This document shows positions 8,774-19,890 of a stretch of 42,652 bases of DNA, piece after piece. Below the pieces are notes generated by a model, which saw only the letters and a program-made list of their open reading frames with translations, was not told where the DNA came from and ran no database searches. Each line of letters starts with the position of its first letter. Position 1 is the first letter of the stretch. A program made the translations under genes and the position numbers. Origin of the DNA: Planctomycetota bacterium (lineage in GTDB: Bacteria > Planctomycetota > Planctomycetia > Pirellulales > PLA5); contig QEVJ01000041.1 of the NCBI GenBank assembly GCA_003576845.1, positions 1 through 42,652 of the forward strand. Reading direction: 5' to 3'.

Positions 8774-9288
8774 CCCGCCGCGTCGTCATCATCGCCGGCC
8801 CGAACGGCGCGGGCAAAACGACGTTCGCTCGCGAGTTTCTCCCACGCGAAGGCCGGTGTCCGAACTTCGTCAACGCCGACCTCATCGCGGCCGGTCTCGC
8901 CCCGTTCAACCCGGAATCGGCTGCCGTCCACGCCGGGCGCTTGATGCCCGAAGAAATCCAGCGCCACGTCGCCCAAGGCAACACGTTCGCCTTCGAGACC
9001 ACGCTCAGCGGGCGGACCTACGCGAAGATGATCTCGGATTGGAAAGCCGGCGGTTACCGAGTTGAGGTATACTTCATTAGGCTCGACTCCGCCCAAATGG
9101 CGCAAGCTCGCGTGCGTGCCCGAGTTAGGCAAGGCGGCCACGACATACGGCCGGAGGTGATCGAGCGTCGATTCGTCGCCGGTTGGAAGGACTTTCAATC
9201 GATCTACCGGCCGCTCGCCGAATACTGGGAACTTTACGATAACTCCGGAAACGCTTCGGTCTTGATCGAATGCCAGGGTGCCCCATGA
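8770..9288 (+). CDS. Zeta-toxin-like P-loop kinase
   Basis: The 172-residue protein opens with a P-loop, [11 protein letters not shown] (Walker A Gly10-Thr17), followed by VNADLIA and ETTLSGRTY. These match the zeta-toxin / COG4185 family of small kinases. Characterised zeta toxins phosphorylate UDP-N-acetylglucosamine and block cell-wall synthesis; others in the family have unknown substrates. Its ATG overlaps the trpE stop by four bases (ATGA), and its own stop overlaps the next small gene in the same way, so all three are probably translated from one mRNA. The Arg-rich segment [14 protein letters not shown] resembles the lid that clamps the phosphate donor. Toxicity is inferred, not shown. 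Confidence 0.8.
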   Translation: MTRRVVIIAGPNGAGKTTFAREFLPREGRCPNFVNADLIAAGLAPFNPESAAVHAGRLMPEEIQRHVAQGNTFAFETTLSGRTYAKMISDWKAGGYRVEVYFIRLDSAQMAQARVRARVRQGGHDIRPEVIERRFVAGWKDFQSIYRPLAEYWELYDNSGNASVLIECQGAP

Positions 9289-9482
9289 CTCAAACCAAGA
9301 ACGGCAAGCATCCCGTTCCCGTTGCGCTTGCGGCGCTTCGCCGATCGGCAAAGGCCGCGCTCGAGTTGGCACGTCGGACGGGCACGCCCTGCTTCGTGCG
9401 AAAGGACGGCGAGATCGTCGACATCGCGAAAGCGAAAACCAAAGTCCGCACGACGCGACGTAACGCTTCGAAACGAAAATAG
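9285..9482 (+). CDS. Small basic protein coupled to the zeta-like kinase
   Basis: The 65-residue protein starts at an ATG overlapping the kinase stop (ATGA). A start five codons earlier (9270) is possible but lacks the overlap. It has an Ala/Arg-rich helix (ALRRSAKAALELARRTG), then a short PCFVRKDGEIVDI segment, and a very basic tail ending NASKRK. I do not recognise the family. Its size, charge and tight coupling make it a candidate partner or antitoxin for the kinase, although antitoxins are more often upstream. The Lys/Arg tail could also bind nucleic acid. Confidence 0.7.
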   Translation: MTQTKNGKHPVPVALAALRRSAKAALELARRTGTPCFVRKDGEIVDIAKAKTKVRTTRRNASKRK

Positions 9483-9538
9483 GTGATACGAGCGCGAAAG
9501 CGAATTGACTTATTGCACCCATGGGCACGCGGTCGCCT

Positions 9539-9688
9539 TCAACGCTTCGCGAATTTTCCCCATTTCCCCAAGCTCGGCGCGAAGCAATACCAGGACCCGG
9601 CCGCGTAGTGGTCCGACGTGTAGAAGAAGTCCGACCAACAGCCGACGACCAGCCGCTCGCCAGCTAGCTTGACTGCGCCATCAGGGCG
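9539..9688 (-). pseudogene. In-frame protein-like extension after the MFS stop
   Basis: After the TAG at 9691-9689 the same frame continues for 49 codons to a TGA at 9539. The sequence is protein-like, for example ERLVVGCWSDFFYTSDHYAA followed by GSWYCFAPSLGKW. No ATG, GTG or TTG with a ribosome site lies in front of it. It may be the remnant of a lost gene or an extension cut off by a new stop; it could also be chance. No family recognised. Confidence 0.3.
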
Positions 9689-11131
<1,443 letters not shown>

Positions 11132-11255
11132 GTGGCGGCTCCCAGCGAGACGGAACGGACGGTGAGAACGGACGGTGATTTCAGAAGCCGCATTCTAAAG
11201 GGCGGTCGGGCAAGAATAAAGCCGCGAGCCGTCGGCAAACATCGCGGGCGCCAAC

Positions 11256-11289
11256 AAAAAGCCCCCGACCGTCAAAATCGGCCAGGGGC
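11256..11289 (-). terminator. Intrinsic terminator after the propeller-metzincin gene
   Basis: Read on the minus strand, GCCCC (11289-11285) pairs with GGGGC (11265-11261), with a further inner CCG/CGG pairing around an A/T loop. It is followed at once by five T residues (11260-11256). It lies about 60 nt beyond the stop of the 1242-residue protein, the right place for its rho-independent terminator. Confidence 0.65.
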
Positions 11290-11347
11290 GGCGAGTGAGC
11301 ATCGAGTCGGACGGGTTTGAAATCCGTCCTTTGTTTTTGGCGAATGT

Positions 11348-14300
11348 CTACCCGGCCCGCATCTCGACCTTCGCGTCGAGCACCTTGCGAATCCGCGCCG
11401 CGGTTTCTTCGAGATGCGCCCGCGTGTAGGCGTCGAGCTTCAACTCCGGCCGACCGTTGAGCACCACGTCGATCCGCTTGGCCAGCGACGCGAGCTCCGC
11501 ATACGCGATCGTTTGGCAGTCCTGCGGCGCCGGGCGGTTGCCGAGGGCCAAGCCCGTGAGCATCTGCAAGTAGCTCCGCTGCAAATTGCGGCGCAGGCTG
11601 CTGATGGCCGGCTTGCGGTTGGTGAACTCGCCCTTTTGGAGCTCGTCGGCTTCCTTGAACACGGCGACGGTGAGCCGCTGGATCAGTTCCGCCGCGGTGA
11701 AGGCGTCCTGGTCCGCAGGCACCTTCAGTTCCGAGTCGTGCAGCCGTTCGAGCGTCACCGGCGAGAGGAATCGCTGGAGCATCCGCTCTTGCCACATCAG
11801 GATCGTTTCGTGGACCGGATAGTCCGTCCGCACGTCGGCGTTCGTGCCCCAGTGATACCACCGCGACACGGCGAGTTGGTTGTATACTTCGGGCGTGAAA
11901 CCGAACGGCTTGTCGCTCAAGACGTTCTCTTCGATCAGGGCGAGGGCTTCGCGTTGCTTGGCCGCTTCGACGACCGCGAACGGCGGCTTGGCATCCTTGT
12001 CGCCGCGATGACTCCGCGAGACGTACACGCCGCCGACGTAGCGCGAGGCAAAGTCCATCGCCCGGCCGTACTGAGCGAGCAACACGTTGAACGTCTGGCG
12101 GGCCTTTTGATAGCCTTCGCCGTTCTCGACGACGCGCTCGACGAGGCCGGGCCAGAGCTCGCCGATGAGCTTCGCCCGCAAGCGAGCATAGGCCACCGTG
12201 TCGTTGCCGAGGTCGAAGCGGTTCGAGAGCGGGTCGGGATCGACCGCGTTCGTGTCTTCGTCGGTGAGGTAAACGTGGTTCGCCTCGCCGCTGCGGGCGG
12301 CGATTTCCTTGAGCTTCGGCAGCTCGGCATCCGGCGAACCGCCGCCGATCGGCGTGTAGCCGTATTCGATCGCCCAATAGTCGTACGGGCCGATCGTCTG
12401 CGAATAGTATTCGCCCTGCGGCACGCCCTTGGGCTGAAGATTCGCCGGAGCGTAGTCCATGACCGAACCGGTGAGGCCGGTGACCTTCGTCTTCTCCGGG
12501 TTGTTGATGTCTTCGAGGCTGAGCATCGAGCTCGACTTGAAGTTGTGCCGCAGGCCGAGCGTGTGCCCGACTTCGTGCATCGTGACTTCCTTGAGGCCCT
12601 GCATGATGAGCTTCTCGACCTCTTCCGGCGAGTTCTGCCGTTCCATCAAAGCCGTCGCGCCGAACGCGAACTCGTGCGAAAAGCCGTGCGCGAACGTGCA
12701 GGCCGGGTTCGGGCAATTGTCCAGCGGGGCGAACGGCGAGTCGTTGTTGTGCTGGCGAATCGCCCGGATGTCGACCGGCCCGCCGCAGATTTCCTCGATG
12801 CTCTTGGGCGTGAAGTTTTCGAGTTCCGTCTTCCAGAAGCGGACGAAATCGGCGTCAAAGATGATGTCGGCGTCGAGAATCTGACCCGTCAGCGGGTTCA
12901 CGCGCGACGGACCCATTGCCATCGCCGCTTGGGCCGTAATCCAGCGGAACGTGTTGTAGTTGATGTCTTCGGGGTCCCACGTGGCGTCGTCCGGTTGGTA
13001 CTCGACACGGACGGCGTCGTAAAAGCCCGCTTTCTCGAACGCCTTGTTCCATTCGAGGATGCCGTCGGCGATCGGCTTGCGGTATTTGAGCGGCATCGTC
13101 TTTTCGATGTAGAACACGATCTGCTTCTTAGGAAGCGAGACCTTGGCCTTGGCGTCGGCTTTTTGCAGGTCCCAGCGATTGATGTAGCGGATGAACTGCT
13201 CGTCGTCGCCGCCCTTGGAAAAATCCTTCACGGCGGTGAGGAAGTAACCGACGCGATCGTCGGCCAGCCGCGGCACGTAGCCCGTGTTCGGCAGCCGGCT
13301 AATCGAATAGTGGACGTGGATCGTCGTGCCGCGGGCGTCGGGTACGGTGTCGATGTCGCCGTTGCCTTGATACGTCGCAGCGACTTGCAATTCGACGTTG
13401 TCCTTGAAGCCCTTGACCGCGTGCCAGGTCGACTTTTGCGGATTGAACGCGAACCCGCGAAGCACGTTGCCGATCTGCGGCAGGTCGCTCATGAAGACTT
13501 GCGTCAGGTCGACAAGGTCGCCGCCGTTTGGACCCTTCGCCATGACCGGCAGCGCGAACAGCACGCTATCCGTATAAGCCATCTGAACCGCATTCGCTTC
13601 CGGCGACTTGTCGTCGGCGCGGAACCGGACATTGCGGCGGACGACAAGGATGCGGTCGTCGGCCTTGCGGAACTGCCAAATCCAATCGTCGCCAAAACCC
13701 CAACTCATGCCGCCGAGCAGCGGCCGCTGGCTGATGCCCTTGGCGATCGAGATGATGACGACCAGGTCCTTGTTGAGATGCGTTTCCGACAACTCGCCGA
13801 TGAGGCGGATGTCCTTGTGATAGAGCGGAATCATGCCGGCGACCGGCTTGAACTCCTTGAGGATCGCTTCATAGGGCTTGGGTTGCGGCGACGGCGCCGT
13901 CGGCGCGGCGGCCGGAGCCTGGCCTTCCTTCTTTTCTTCCGGTTTGTCCTTGGGTTTGTCCTCCGGTTTGCTCTCCGGTTTCGGCAACGCATCCGAACCA
14001 CTCGTCGCGCCCTTCTTCGTAATCTTCAACAGCGCTCCCGGCTTGGCTTCTTCGCCTTCCTTCGCGGTGCCGAAAACCGTCACGTATAACGTCCCGTCGT
14101 TCGCGAACGCCAAGGCCGACGGCTTGTCGAGCGTCGCGAGTCGCGTCACCTTCACGCCCTTTTCCGGGTCGTCGTTCTTCTTGCCGTCGTCGTCCAAACG
14201 GAACAAGCCGCCTTCTTCCGGCTTCGCCCATGCGAAGTCGACGCCGTAAATCAGTTGCCCTTCGACCGGGTCGGTCCCTTCATAGCCGAGCGCGACGCCG

Positions 14301-15076
14301 GTCGGACCATACGCCAAACCGCACAGGTCGTGCAGCCCCGTCTTGAGCTTCATTAGCAGCTTGCCATCCGGCGTGCTATACCAGCAAAGCAGACTGTCGC
14401 CCGGAACGGTCACTTCGCCGCATTGACCGACCACCAGCCGGCCCTTGGGGCTCAGTGCCAGCGCAACGGGCGCGTCGACTTCGGTCGCCTCCTTCGTGGC
14501 GATGCCGCGGCGGAAGTTGTCGAACTTGCCGTCCTTGAGGTCGGCCATCGCGATCCAGCCCTTGGTGTCGTCGCCGTTAGCGGAGGTGTAGAGCCGGTCC
14601 TTCGTGAGGACGAGCGCGTAATAATTGCCCTCGGCTTGGGCATTCTCGGTCTTGTTGAGCGGGCCGAGCTTCTGCTTCGCATTCTCGATGGTGATCGACT
14701 TGCCCGCTTCCGGAACTTCGAACACGTACACGAGTTCCTCTTCGTCCACTTTGCCGCCGTCGGCGACGACGAGCGTGTTCTTGTCGAGGAACGCCAAACC
14801 GAGCGGGCCGATCTTGTACACGGGTCCCTTGCCGTATTCGTCGAGCGTAAAGCCCGTGATGACGTCTTCCGTCTTGTTGTCCTTGGGGTTGTAGCGAACG
14901 ATCTTCGCGCCGCCGCTCACCGCCACGAACACGTCGCCGGTCTCCGGCTGAACCGCCACGCCCGTCGGATTGTCGAGTCCGGGCACGACGGTATCCACTT
15001 TCACCAAATCCTCGGCCGATGCCCCGCCCGATACGACGAGCAACACCGCCACCGCGAGGCTCAAAAACTTTTTCAT
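11348..15076 (-). CDS. Secreted beta-propeller / metzincin-type zinc metalloprotease
   Basis: The 1242-residue protein has a signal peptide (MKKFLSLAVAVLLVVSGGASA). Residues about 24-355 look like an NHL/SMP-30-type beta-propeller (repeats such as DNPTGVAVQPETGDVFVAV and PSALAFANDGTLYVTVFG). A Lys/Glu/Pro linker covers about 362-399. The rest resembles the DUF5117-type zinc-dependent metalloproteases. The active site is HEVGHTLGLRH (H834, E835, H838, H844), the metzincin HExxHxxGxxH pattern, followed by a Met-turn SVMDY (M873). It probably cleaves peptide bonds outside the cytoplasm. The propeller may bind a partner or ligand. A cytochrome c peroxidase gene lies 188 nt upstream on the same strand. 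A GGAG lies about 11 nt before the ATG. Confidence 0.82.
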   Translation of the reverse strand: MKKFLSLAVAVLLVVSGGASAEDLVKVDTVVPGLDNPTGVAVQPETGDVFVAVSGGAKIVRYNPKDNKTEDVITGFTLDEYGKGPVYKIGPLGLAFLDKNTLVVADGGKVDEEELVYVFEVPEAGKSITIENAKQKLGPLNKTENAQAEGNYYALVLTKDRLYTSANGDDTKGWIAMADLKDGKFDNFRRGIATKEATEVDAPVALALSPKGRLVVGQCGEVTVPGDSLLCWYSTPDGKLLMKLKTGLHDLCGLAYGPTGVALGYEGTDPVEGQLIYGVDFAWAKPEEGGLFRLDDDGKKNDDPEKGVKVTRLATLDKPSALAFANDGTLYVTVFGTAKEGEEAKPGALLKITKKGATSGSDALPKPESKPEDKPKDKPEEKKEGQAPAAAPTAPSPQPKPYEAILKEFKPVAGMIPLYHKDIRLIGELSETHLNKDLVVIISIAKGISQRPLLGGMSWGFGDDWIWQFRKADDRILVVRRNVRFRADDKSPEANAVQMAYTDSVLFALPVMAKGPNGGDLVDLTQVFMSDLPQIGNVLRGFAFNPQKSTWHAVKGFKDNVELQVAATYQGNGDIDTVPDARGTTIHVHYSISRLPNTGYVPRLADDRVGYFLTAVKDFSKGGDDEQFIRYINRWDLQKADAKAKVSLPKKQIVFYIEKTMPLKYRKPIADGILEWNKAFEKAGFYDAVRVEYQPDDATWDPEDINYNTFRWITAQAAMAMGPSRVNPLTGQILDADIIFDADFVRFWKTELENFTPKSIEEICGGPVDIRAIRQHNNDSPFAPLDNCPNPACTFAHGFSHEFAFGATALMERQNSPEEVEKLIMQGLKEVTMHEVGHTLGLRHNFKSSSMLSLEDINNPEKTKVTGLTGSVMDYAPANLQPKGVPQGEYYSQTIGPYDYWAIEYGYTPIGGGSPDAELPKLKEIAARSGEANHVYLTDEDTNAVDPDPLSNRFDLGNDTVAYARLRAKLIGELWPGLVERVVENGEGYQKARQTFNVLLAQYGRAMDFASRYVGGVYVSRSHRGDKDAKPPFAVVEAAKQREALALIEENVLSDKPFGFTPEVYNQLAVSRWYHWGTNADVRTDYPVHETILMWQERMLQRFLSPVTLERLHDSELKVPADQDAFTAAELIQRLTVAVFKEADELQKGEFTNRKPAISSLRRNLQRSYLQMLTGLALGNRPAPQDCQTIAYAELASLAKRIDVVLNGRPELKLDAYTRAHLEETAARIRKVLDAKVEMRAG

Positions 15077-15264
15077 AATCCAGGGTCTCCAATGCGGGAG
15101 TTAATACGTCTGAATGCTCAATGCCCAATTCCCAGTTCCGAAATCTCCAACCTCCAACCTCCAAGTTCCGCCAACGCCTGGCCCGGAACATCCGGCAGTT
15201 TAACGCCTGACGCTCGTTCTGCCAGCGGCAGTTTGTCGAGCGAACGCCCTGGCCCGCCAAGCCG

Positions 15265-16275
15265 CTATTCCGGCAGCTTCGGCGGTTTCACGTCCGGGTA
15301 GCTCGCCCCGGCGAGTCCTTCTTTTAGGAACGTCACCAGATCGCGCTTCTCATCTTCCTTCAGGTTCAACGGAAAAATCGCCTCGTCCAATTGCGGATTC
15401 GGCGTGCCGCCCTTGTCGTAATACTCGACGACCTCCTCCAGCGTCGCCAGGCTGCCGTCGTGCATGTACGGGGCAGTTCTGGCAATCTCCCGCAGTGTCG
15501 GCGTCTTGAACGACCCGCGGTCTCCTTCGAGCTTGCTTTCCGTCCTGCGGCCTTCGTCCGGCTTCTCCTTGTCCATTCCGATGCCAATGTTGTGAAACGC
15601 GCCGTCGGTGAAGTTCGCTCCCGTGTGGCACGAGCTGCACTGGGCCTTGTTGAAAAACACCTTGCGGCCCCGCTCGGCCGCTTCCGAAAGGGCCTTCGCA
15701 TCGCCCGCCTTGAACCGGTCGAACGGTGCGTCGCCGGAAAGAACCGTCCGCTCGAACGACGCGATCGCCTTGGCTATCCCGTCCGAAGTCACCTCCGCGC
15801 CGAACACGTCCTGAAACTGCTTGCGATAACCCTCGATCGCGTTGAGCTTGGCAACGAGCTCGTCCAGCGACATGTTCATTTCGATCGGGTTCTGGATCGG
15901 GCCGAGCGCCTGGCCTTCGAGTTCCGCCGCTCTCCCGTCCCAGAACTGAAAGTATTGATAGGCCGAATTGATGATCGTCGGGGCGCTGCGGCCGCCCTTT
16001 TGCCCGTCGATGCCCGTCGCGACCGCTTCTCCGTTCGACCAGCCCTTGGCCGGATCGTGACACGAAGCACAGCTCACCGTGTTGTCGCGCGACAGCCGCG
16101 CGTCGAAATACAACTGCTTGCCCAGCTCGATCTTGGCCTCGGACAGCGGATTGTCCTTGGGCACTTTGAGCGCGGCGAGTCCTGCAGGGGGCTTGAGCGT
16201 AAACATCGCCGTCTCCTCGGCGGAAACGACGCCCCCCAACAGCAAGAAAACAACGCTACACGGCCAGATTCGCAT
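15265..16275 (-). CDS. Di-haem cytochrome c peroxidase (CcpA/MauG family)
   Basis: A 336-residue periplasmic protein with a signal peptide ending near VVSAEE. Two haem-binding CxxCH motifs, CASCH (C69-H73) and CSSCH (C213-H217), mark the family, which reduces hydrogen peroxide with electrons from cytochrome c; MauG relatives oxidise protein side chains instead. Supporting motifs are WSNGEAVATGIDGQKGGRSAPTI in part, FWDGRA, TPTLREIARTAPYMHDGS and LVTFLKEGL. The length fits bacterial CCPs. No Shine-Dalgarno sequence is evident before the ATG. It precedes the metzincin gene on the same strand with a 188-nt gap. Confidence 0.9.
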   Translation of the reverse strand: MRIWPCSVVFLLLGGVVSAEETAMFTLKPPAGLAALKVPKDNPLSEAKIELGKQLYFDARLSRDNTVSCASCHDPAKGWSNGEAVATGIDGQKGGRSAPTIINSAYQYFQFWDGRAAELEGQALGPIQNPIEMNMSLDELVAKLNAIEGYRKQFQDVFGAEVTSDGIAKAIASFERTVLSGDAPFDRFKAGDAKALSEAAERGRKVFFNKAQCSSCHTGANFTDGAFHNIGIGMDKEKPDEGRRTESKLEGDRGSFKTPTLREIARTAPYMHDGSLATLEEVVEYYDKGGTPNPQLDEAIFPLNLKEDEKRDLVTFLKEGLAGASYPDVKPPKLPE

Positions 16276-16473
16276 GACGCACCGTGGAATATCGAGGCGG
16301 GAAGGTAACGGCGGGAGGTTCGTCCAGCGCTATGGCCGCCAAACGAACCGCGAGGCATGAGCGTGGCAGCGTTGGCCTCAAGAACGGGCGATTTCGCTCG
16401 CTCGGCAACCCTGCCAATCGCGCCCGTATTGTCACGGACGCCGCCCCGCTTTTCAAGAGTTGCCCCGTGGGGA

Positions 16474-16557
16474 GCGCTGGTGGCTTGCCTACCCGTGCGG
16501 CGTCGCCGTTTGACGTGAATCCGTCGGTACCCCTCACTGGTGGACAAGCCACCAGTG
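16474..16557. repeat. Nested inverted repeat in the peroxidase-cyclophilin gap
   Basis: CACTGGTGG-ACAAG-CCACCAGTG (16535-16557) is a perfect 9-bp-arm hairpin. The segment GCTGGTGGCTTG near 16477-16488 is also nearly complementary to CAAGCCACCAGTG, so two alternative folds compete. There is no T-tract. The 16276-16590 gap otherwise shows no gene. Confidence 0.65.
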
Positions 16558-16590
16558 CCACCCCGACGCCAATCGACTCGTCAATGGAAC

Positions 16591-17400
16591 CTATTTCACC
16601 CGCCGAGCCGATTGAATCACGATCGGCTGTGTGGGCAGGGCCTCGAACGTCACTTCGTCGAACGCCGGTCCCTCGGCCGAAGCCGCGAGCAGACCGCTAT
16701 CCGTCGCATTGTTCTGCCCGGCGACCGATTTTGCCGCCCCCTCGCGCGCGATGCGCACGGTGCTGCTCTGCACCGCTGCGCTCGCGATCTGCTCGATCAC
16801 TTCCCAGCCCTCGACCACTTCCCCAAACACGCAATACCCGTATTGATCCGGCCCATTTTCCGGCATCTCGCGGCTCTTGTGATCCAGCGCTGGATTGTCG
16901 GCCAGGTTAATCAGGAACTGGCTCGTCGCCGTGTTCGGCGCTTCGGGCGAACGGACCATCGCCACGGCGCCGCGCACGTTTTTGAGGCCGTTGTGTGCCT
17001 CGTTGCGAATGGGCACTCCCGTCCGTTTGGGCTGCATCGTTTCGGTATACCCGCCGGCGACGACGACGAAGCCCTTGTCGACCTGATGGAACACGGTGCC
17101 CTGATAAAAACCGGACGCCACGTAACCCAAGAAGTTGTCGACGGTGCGCTCGGCTTTTGCGCGGTCGAGCTTGAGCTTGAACGTGCCCGCCGTCGTCGTG
17201 ATCTCGACGATCGGAAACAGATCGGCCTGCCGCTGGGCTTCGCGCTCGCGATTGGCTTGCGACGGCGTCCCGCTCGCGTCACTGCCCGATCCTTCGCCTT
17301 CGTTGATGCTCGCAGTCGGCGCATCGCCCGAGCCGCAACCCTGAGCCGCCAAGAGCGCGACTCCCCACAAGACCAAAGCCGAAAGCGAGCTGCGTCGCAT
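16591..17400 (-). CDS. Cyclophilin-type peptidyl-prolyl isomerase lipoprotein
   Basis: Start chosen at 17400, where GGAGG lies about 8 nt upstream and a lipoprotein signal begins (MRRSSLSALVLWGVALLAAQGC). The protein of 269 residues has a Ser/Gly/Asp-rich spacer and then a cyclophilin domain: TTAGTFKLKLDRAKAERTVD, NFLGYVASGFYQGTVFHQV, and the segment with QFLINLADNPALDH and YGYCVFGEVVEGWEVI. It catalyses cis-trans isomerisation of prolyl bonds, helping proteins fold outside the cytoplasm. In FHQV the usual FHR Arg is replaced by Gln, so catalytic rate may be reduced. An extra tail of about 50 residues follows the core. Confidence 0.85.
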   Translation of the reverse strand: MRRSSLSALVLWGVALLAAQGCGSGDAPTASINEGEGSGSDASGTPSQANREREAQRQADLFPIVEITTTAGTFKLKLDRAKAERTVDNFLGYVASGFYQGTVFHQVDKGFVVVAGGYTETMQPKRTGVPIRNEAHNGLKNVRGAVAMVRSPEAPNTATSQFLINLADNPALDHKSREMPENGPDQYGYCVFGEVVEGWEVIEQIASAAVQSSTVRIAREGAAKSVAGQNNATDSGLLAASAEGPAFDEVTFEALPTQPIVIQSARRVK

Positions 17401-17660
17401 TGCGATGCCTCCATGCATTTCCGAGTGACGTTTCGCGGCCCGCCGTCCTCCTTGACGGGAAAGCCGCACCAAGACCCGCCGCATCGCGCACCGAGGGCGT
17501 CGTCGGCAGGTCCTTGGCGAATGGGCCGCGTATCATCCGCGCAACCGCCCCGCAATGCAACAGCGGTTTGATGCCCGATCGCGCGTAATTGAGTCAGCAA
17601 CGCTAGCGCCCCATTGCGGCAAGTCTGTCCACTGCCCACTATCCACTGCCTTGCCCGCTC

Positions 17661-19118
<1,458 letters not shown>

Positions 19119-19303
19119 ACCCGTCTCCGATCAAAACCGAGCCACCGCATGGAAGCTTGCAACGATAAGGTCCGGCCGACCGGCGTTGTACCCGACATCT
19201 TCGCAAACGCTCAACCCGCGCCGGCACTACGGATACCGTCGCAAGTTATTCTACCTCCAACCCGCTCGCTAGCGCCCATTGCGGTTGTCCCGATCGACCC
19301 GGC

Positions 19304-19507
19304 CTACGCGTCCCGTGCGTCCGCCGTGTTCCGGCCGGCTCGGTGCAGCTCGCCGAGCAGTCGCGCCAGGACGCCGTGGTCGGCCGGTTTGACCAGGTGG
19401 TGGTCAAATCCCGCGTCCTGCGACTTTTGCCGGTCCTCTTCCTGCCCCCAGCCCGTCAAGGCGACCAGAACGATCGACTTGCCCCAGGTCTTTCCGAGCG
19501 TGCGGCG
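19304..19507 (-). pseudogene. Orphan C-terminal half of a response-regulator receiver domain
   Basis: On the minus strand VLVALTGWGQEEDRQKSQDA, then GFDHHLVKPADHGVLARLL, matches the second half of receiver domains found in hybrid histidine kinases, including the conserved Thr and Lys (LTG and VKP). The N-terminal half with the phosphorylated Asp is missing, and the upstream sequence in all three minus frames shows no trace of it. A frame continues to an ATG at 19609 but that part is Arg-rich and not domain-like. This is probably a deletion remnant. Confidence 0.65.
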
Positions 19508-19627
19508 GATCAGCGCGTACAACGTCGCCCCGAATCCCAAAGCGACCGGCCGCAGGCAGGGCAGAATTCGCCGCCGCGTCGACCGCGGCAACGCATGGCG
19601 AACCGTCACTTCACGCCGCCGCGCCGG

Positions 19628-19656
19628 TTGCCCCCGCTCGTAAAGCCATATATCCT
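19628..19656 (+). promoter_or_regulatory. Candidate promoter for the giant kinase
   Basis: TTGCCC (19628-19633) and TATCCT (19651-19656) are spaced by 17 bases. Each matches sigma-70 consensus at four of six positions. The ATG is 235 nt downstream, and the leader would include the strong hairpin at 19685-19721. Confidence 0.3.
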
Positions 19657-19684
19657 AAAGTGCTTGCCCCGCGCGGCAGCACTT

Positions 19685-19721
19685 GCGAGTGGCACGCCGG
19701 ACCGAGTCCGGCAGCCCTCGC
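19685..19721. repeat. Strong hairpin in the kinase leader
   Basis: GCCGGAC-CGA-GTCCGGC (19696-19712) is a perfect 7-bp stem with a 3-nt loop. It is extended by GCGAG/CTCGC pairing and GGC/GCC on the outside. It may be a REP element or an mRNA structure that affects translation of the kinase; no T-tract follows. The rest of 19119-19890 holds only the receiver remnant. Confidence 0.6.
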
Positions 19722-19890
19722 ACGCCGGCTCGGTTGGGCGTCTTGCGGGCCAGGTCGCTGAGGCGAAGGCGGCGGCTTGGCTCGGTGTCCGTCCCGTTGC
19801 GGAATCGTTCCCCCAGTTAACGCGCCTCGCCGTTGCGCGTCCGTAACCGACGCTCGACGGGGTTCGTTCAAGCCAGGCTTTCGCTTCGCC

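Noticed and set aside
8638-9528. Minus-strand 296-codon frame over the zeta-like gene
   Set aside because: The plus strand has a P-loop protein and two ATGA overlaps, and the minus frame has no recognisable domain.
13880-13990. Lys/Glu/Pro tract as a separate coiled-coil gene
   Set aside because: It is an in-frame linker of the propeller-metzincin protein, continuous with both domains.
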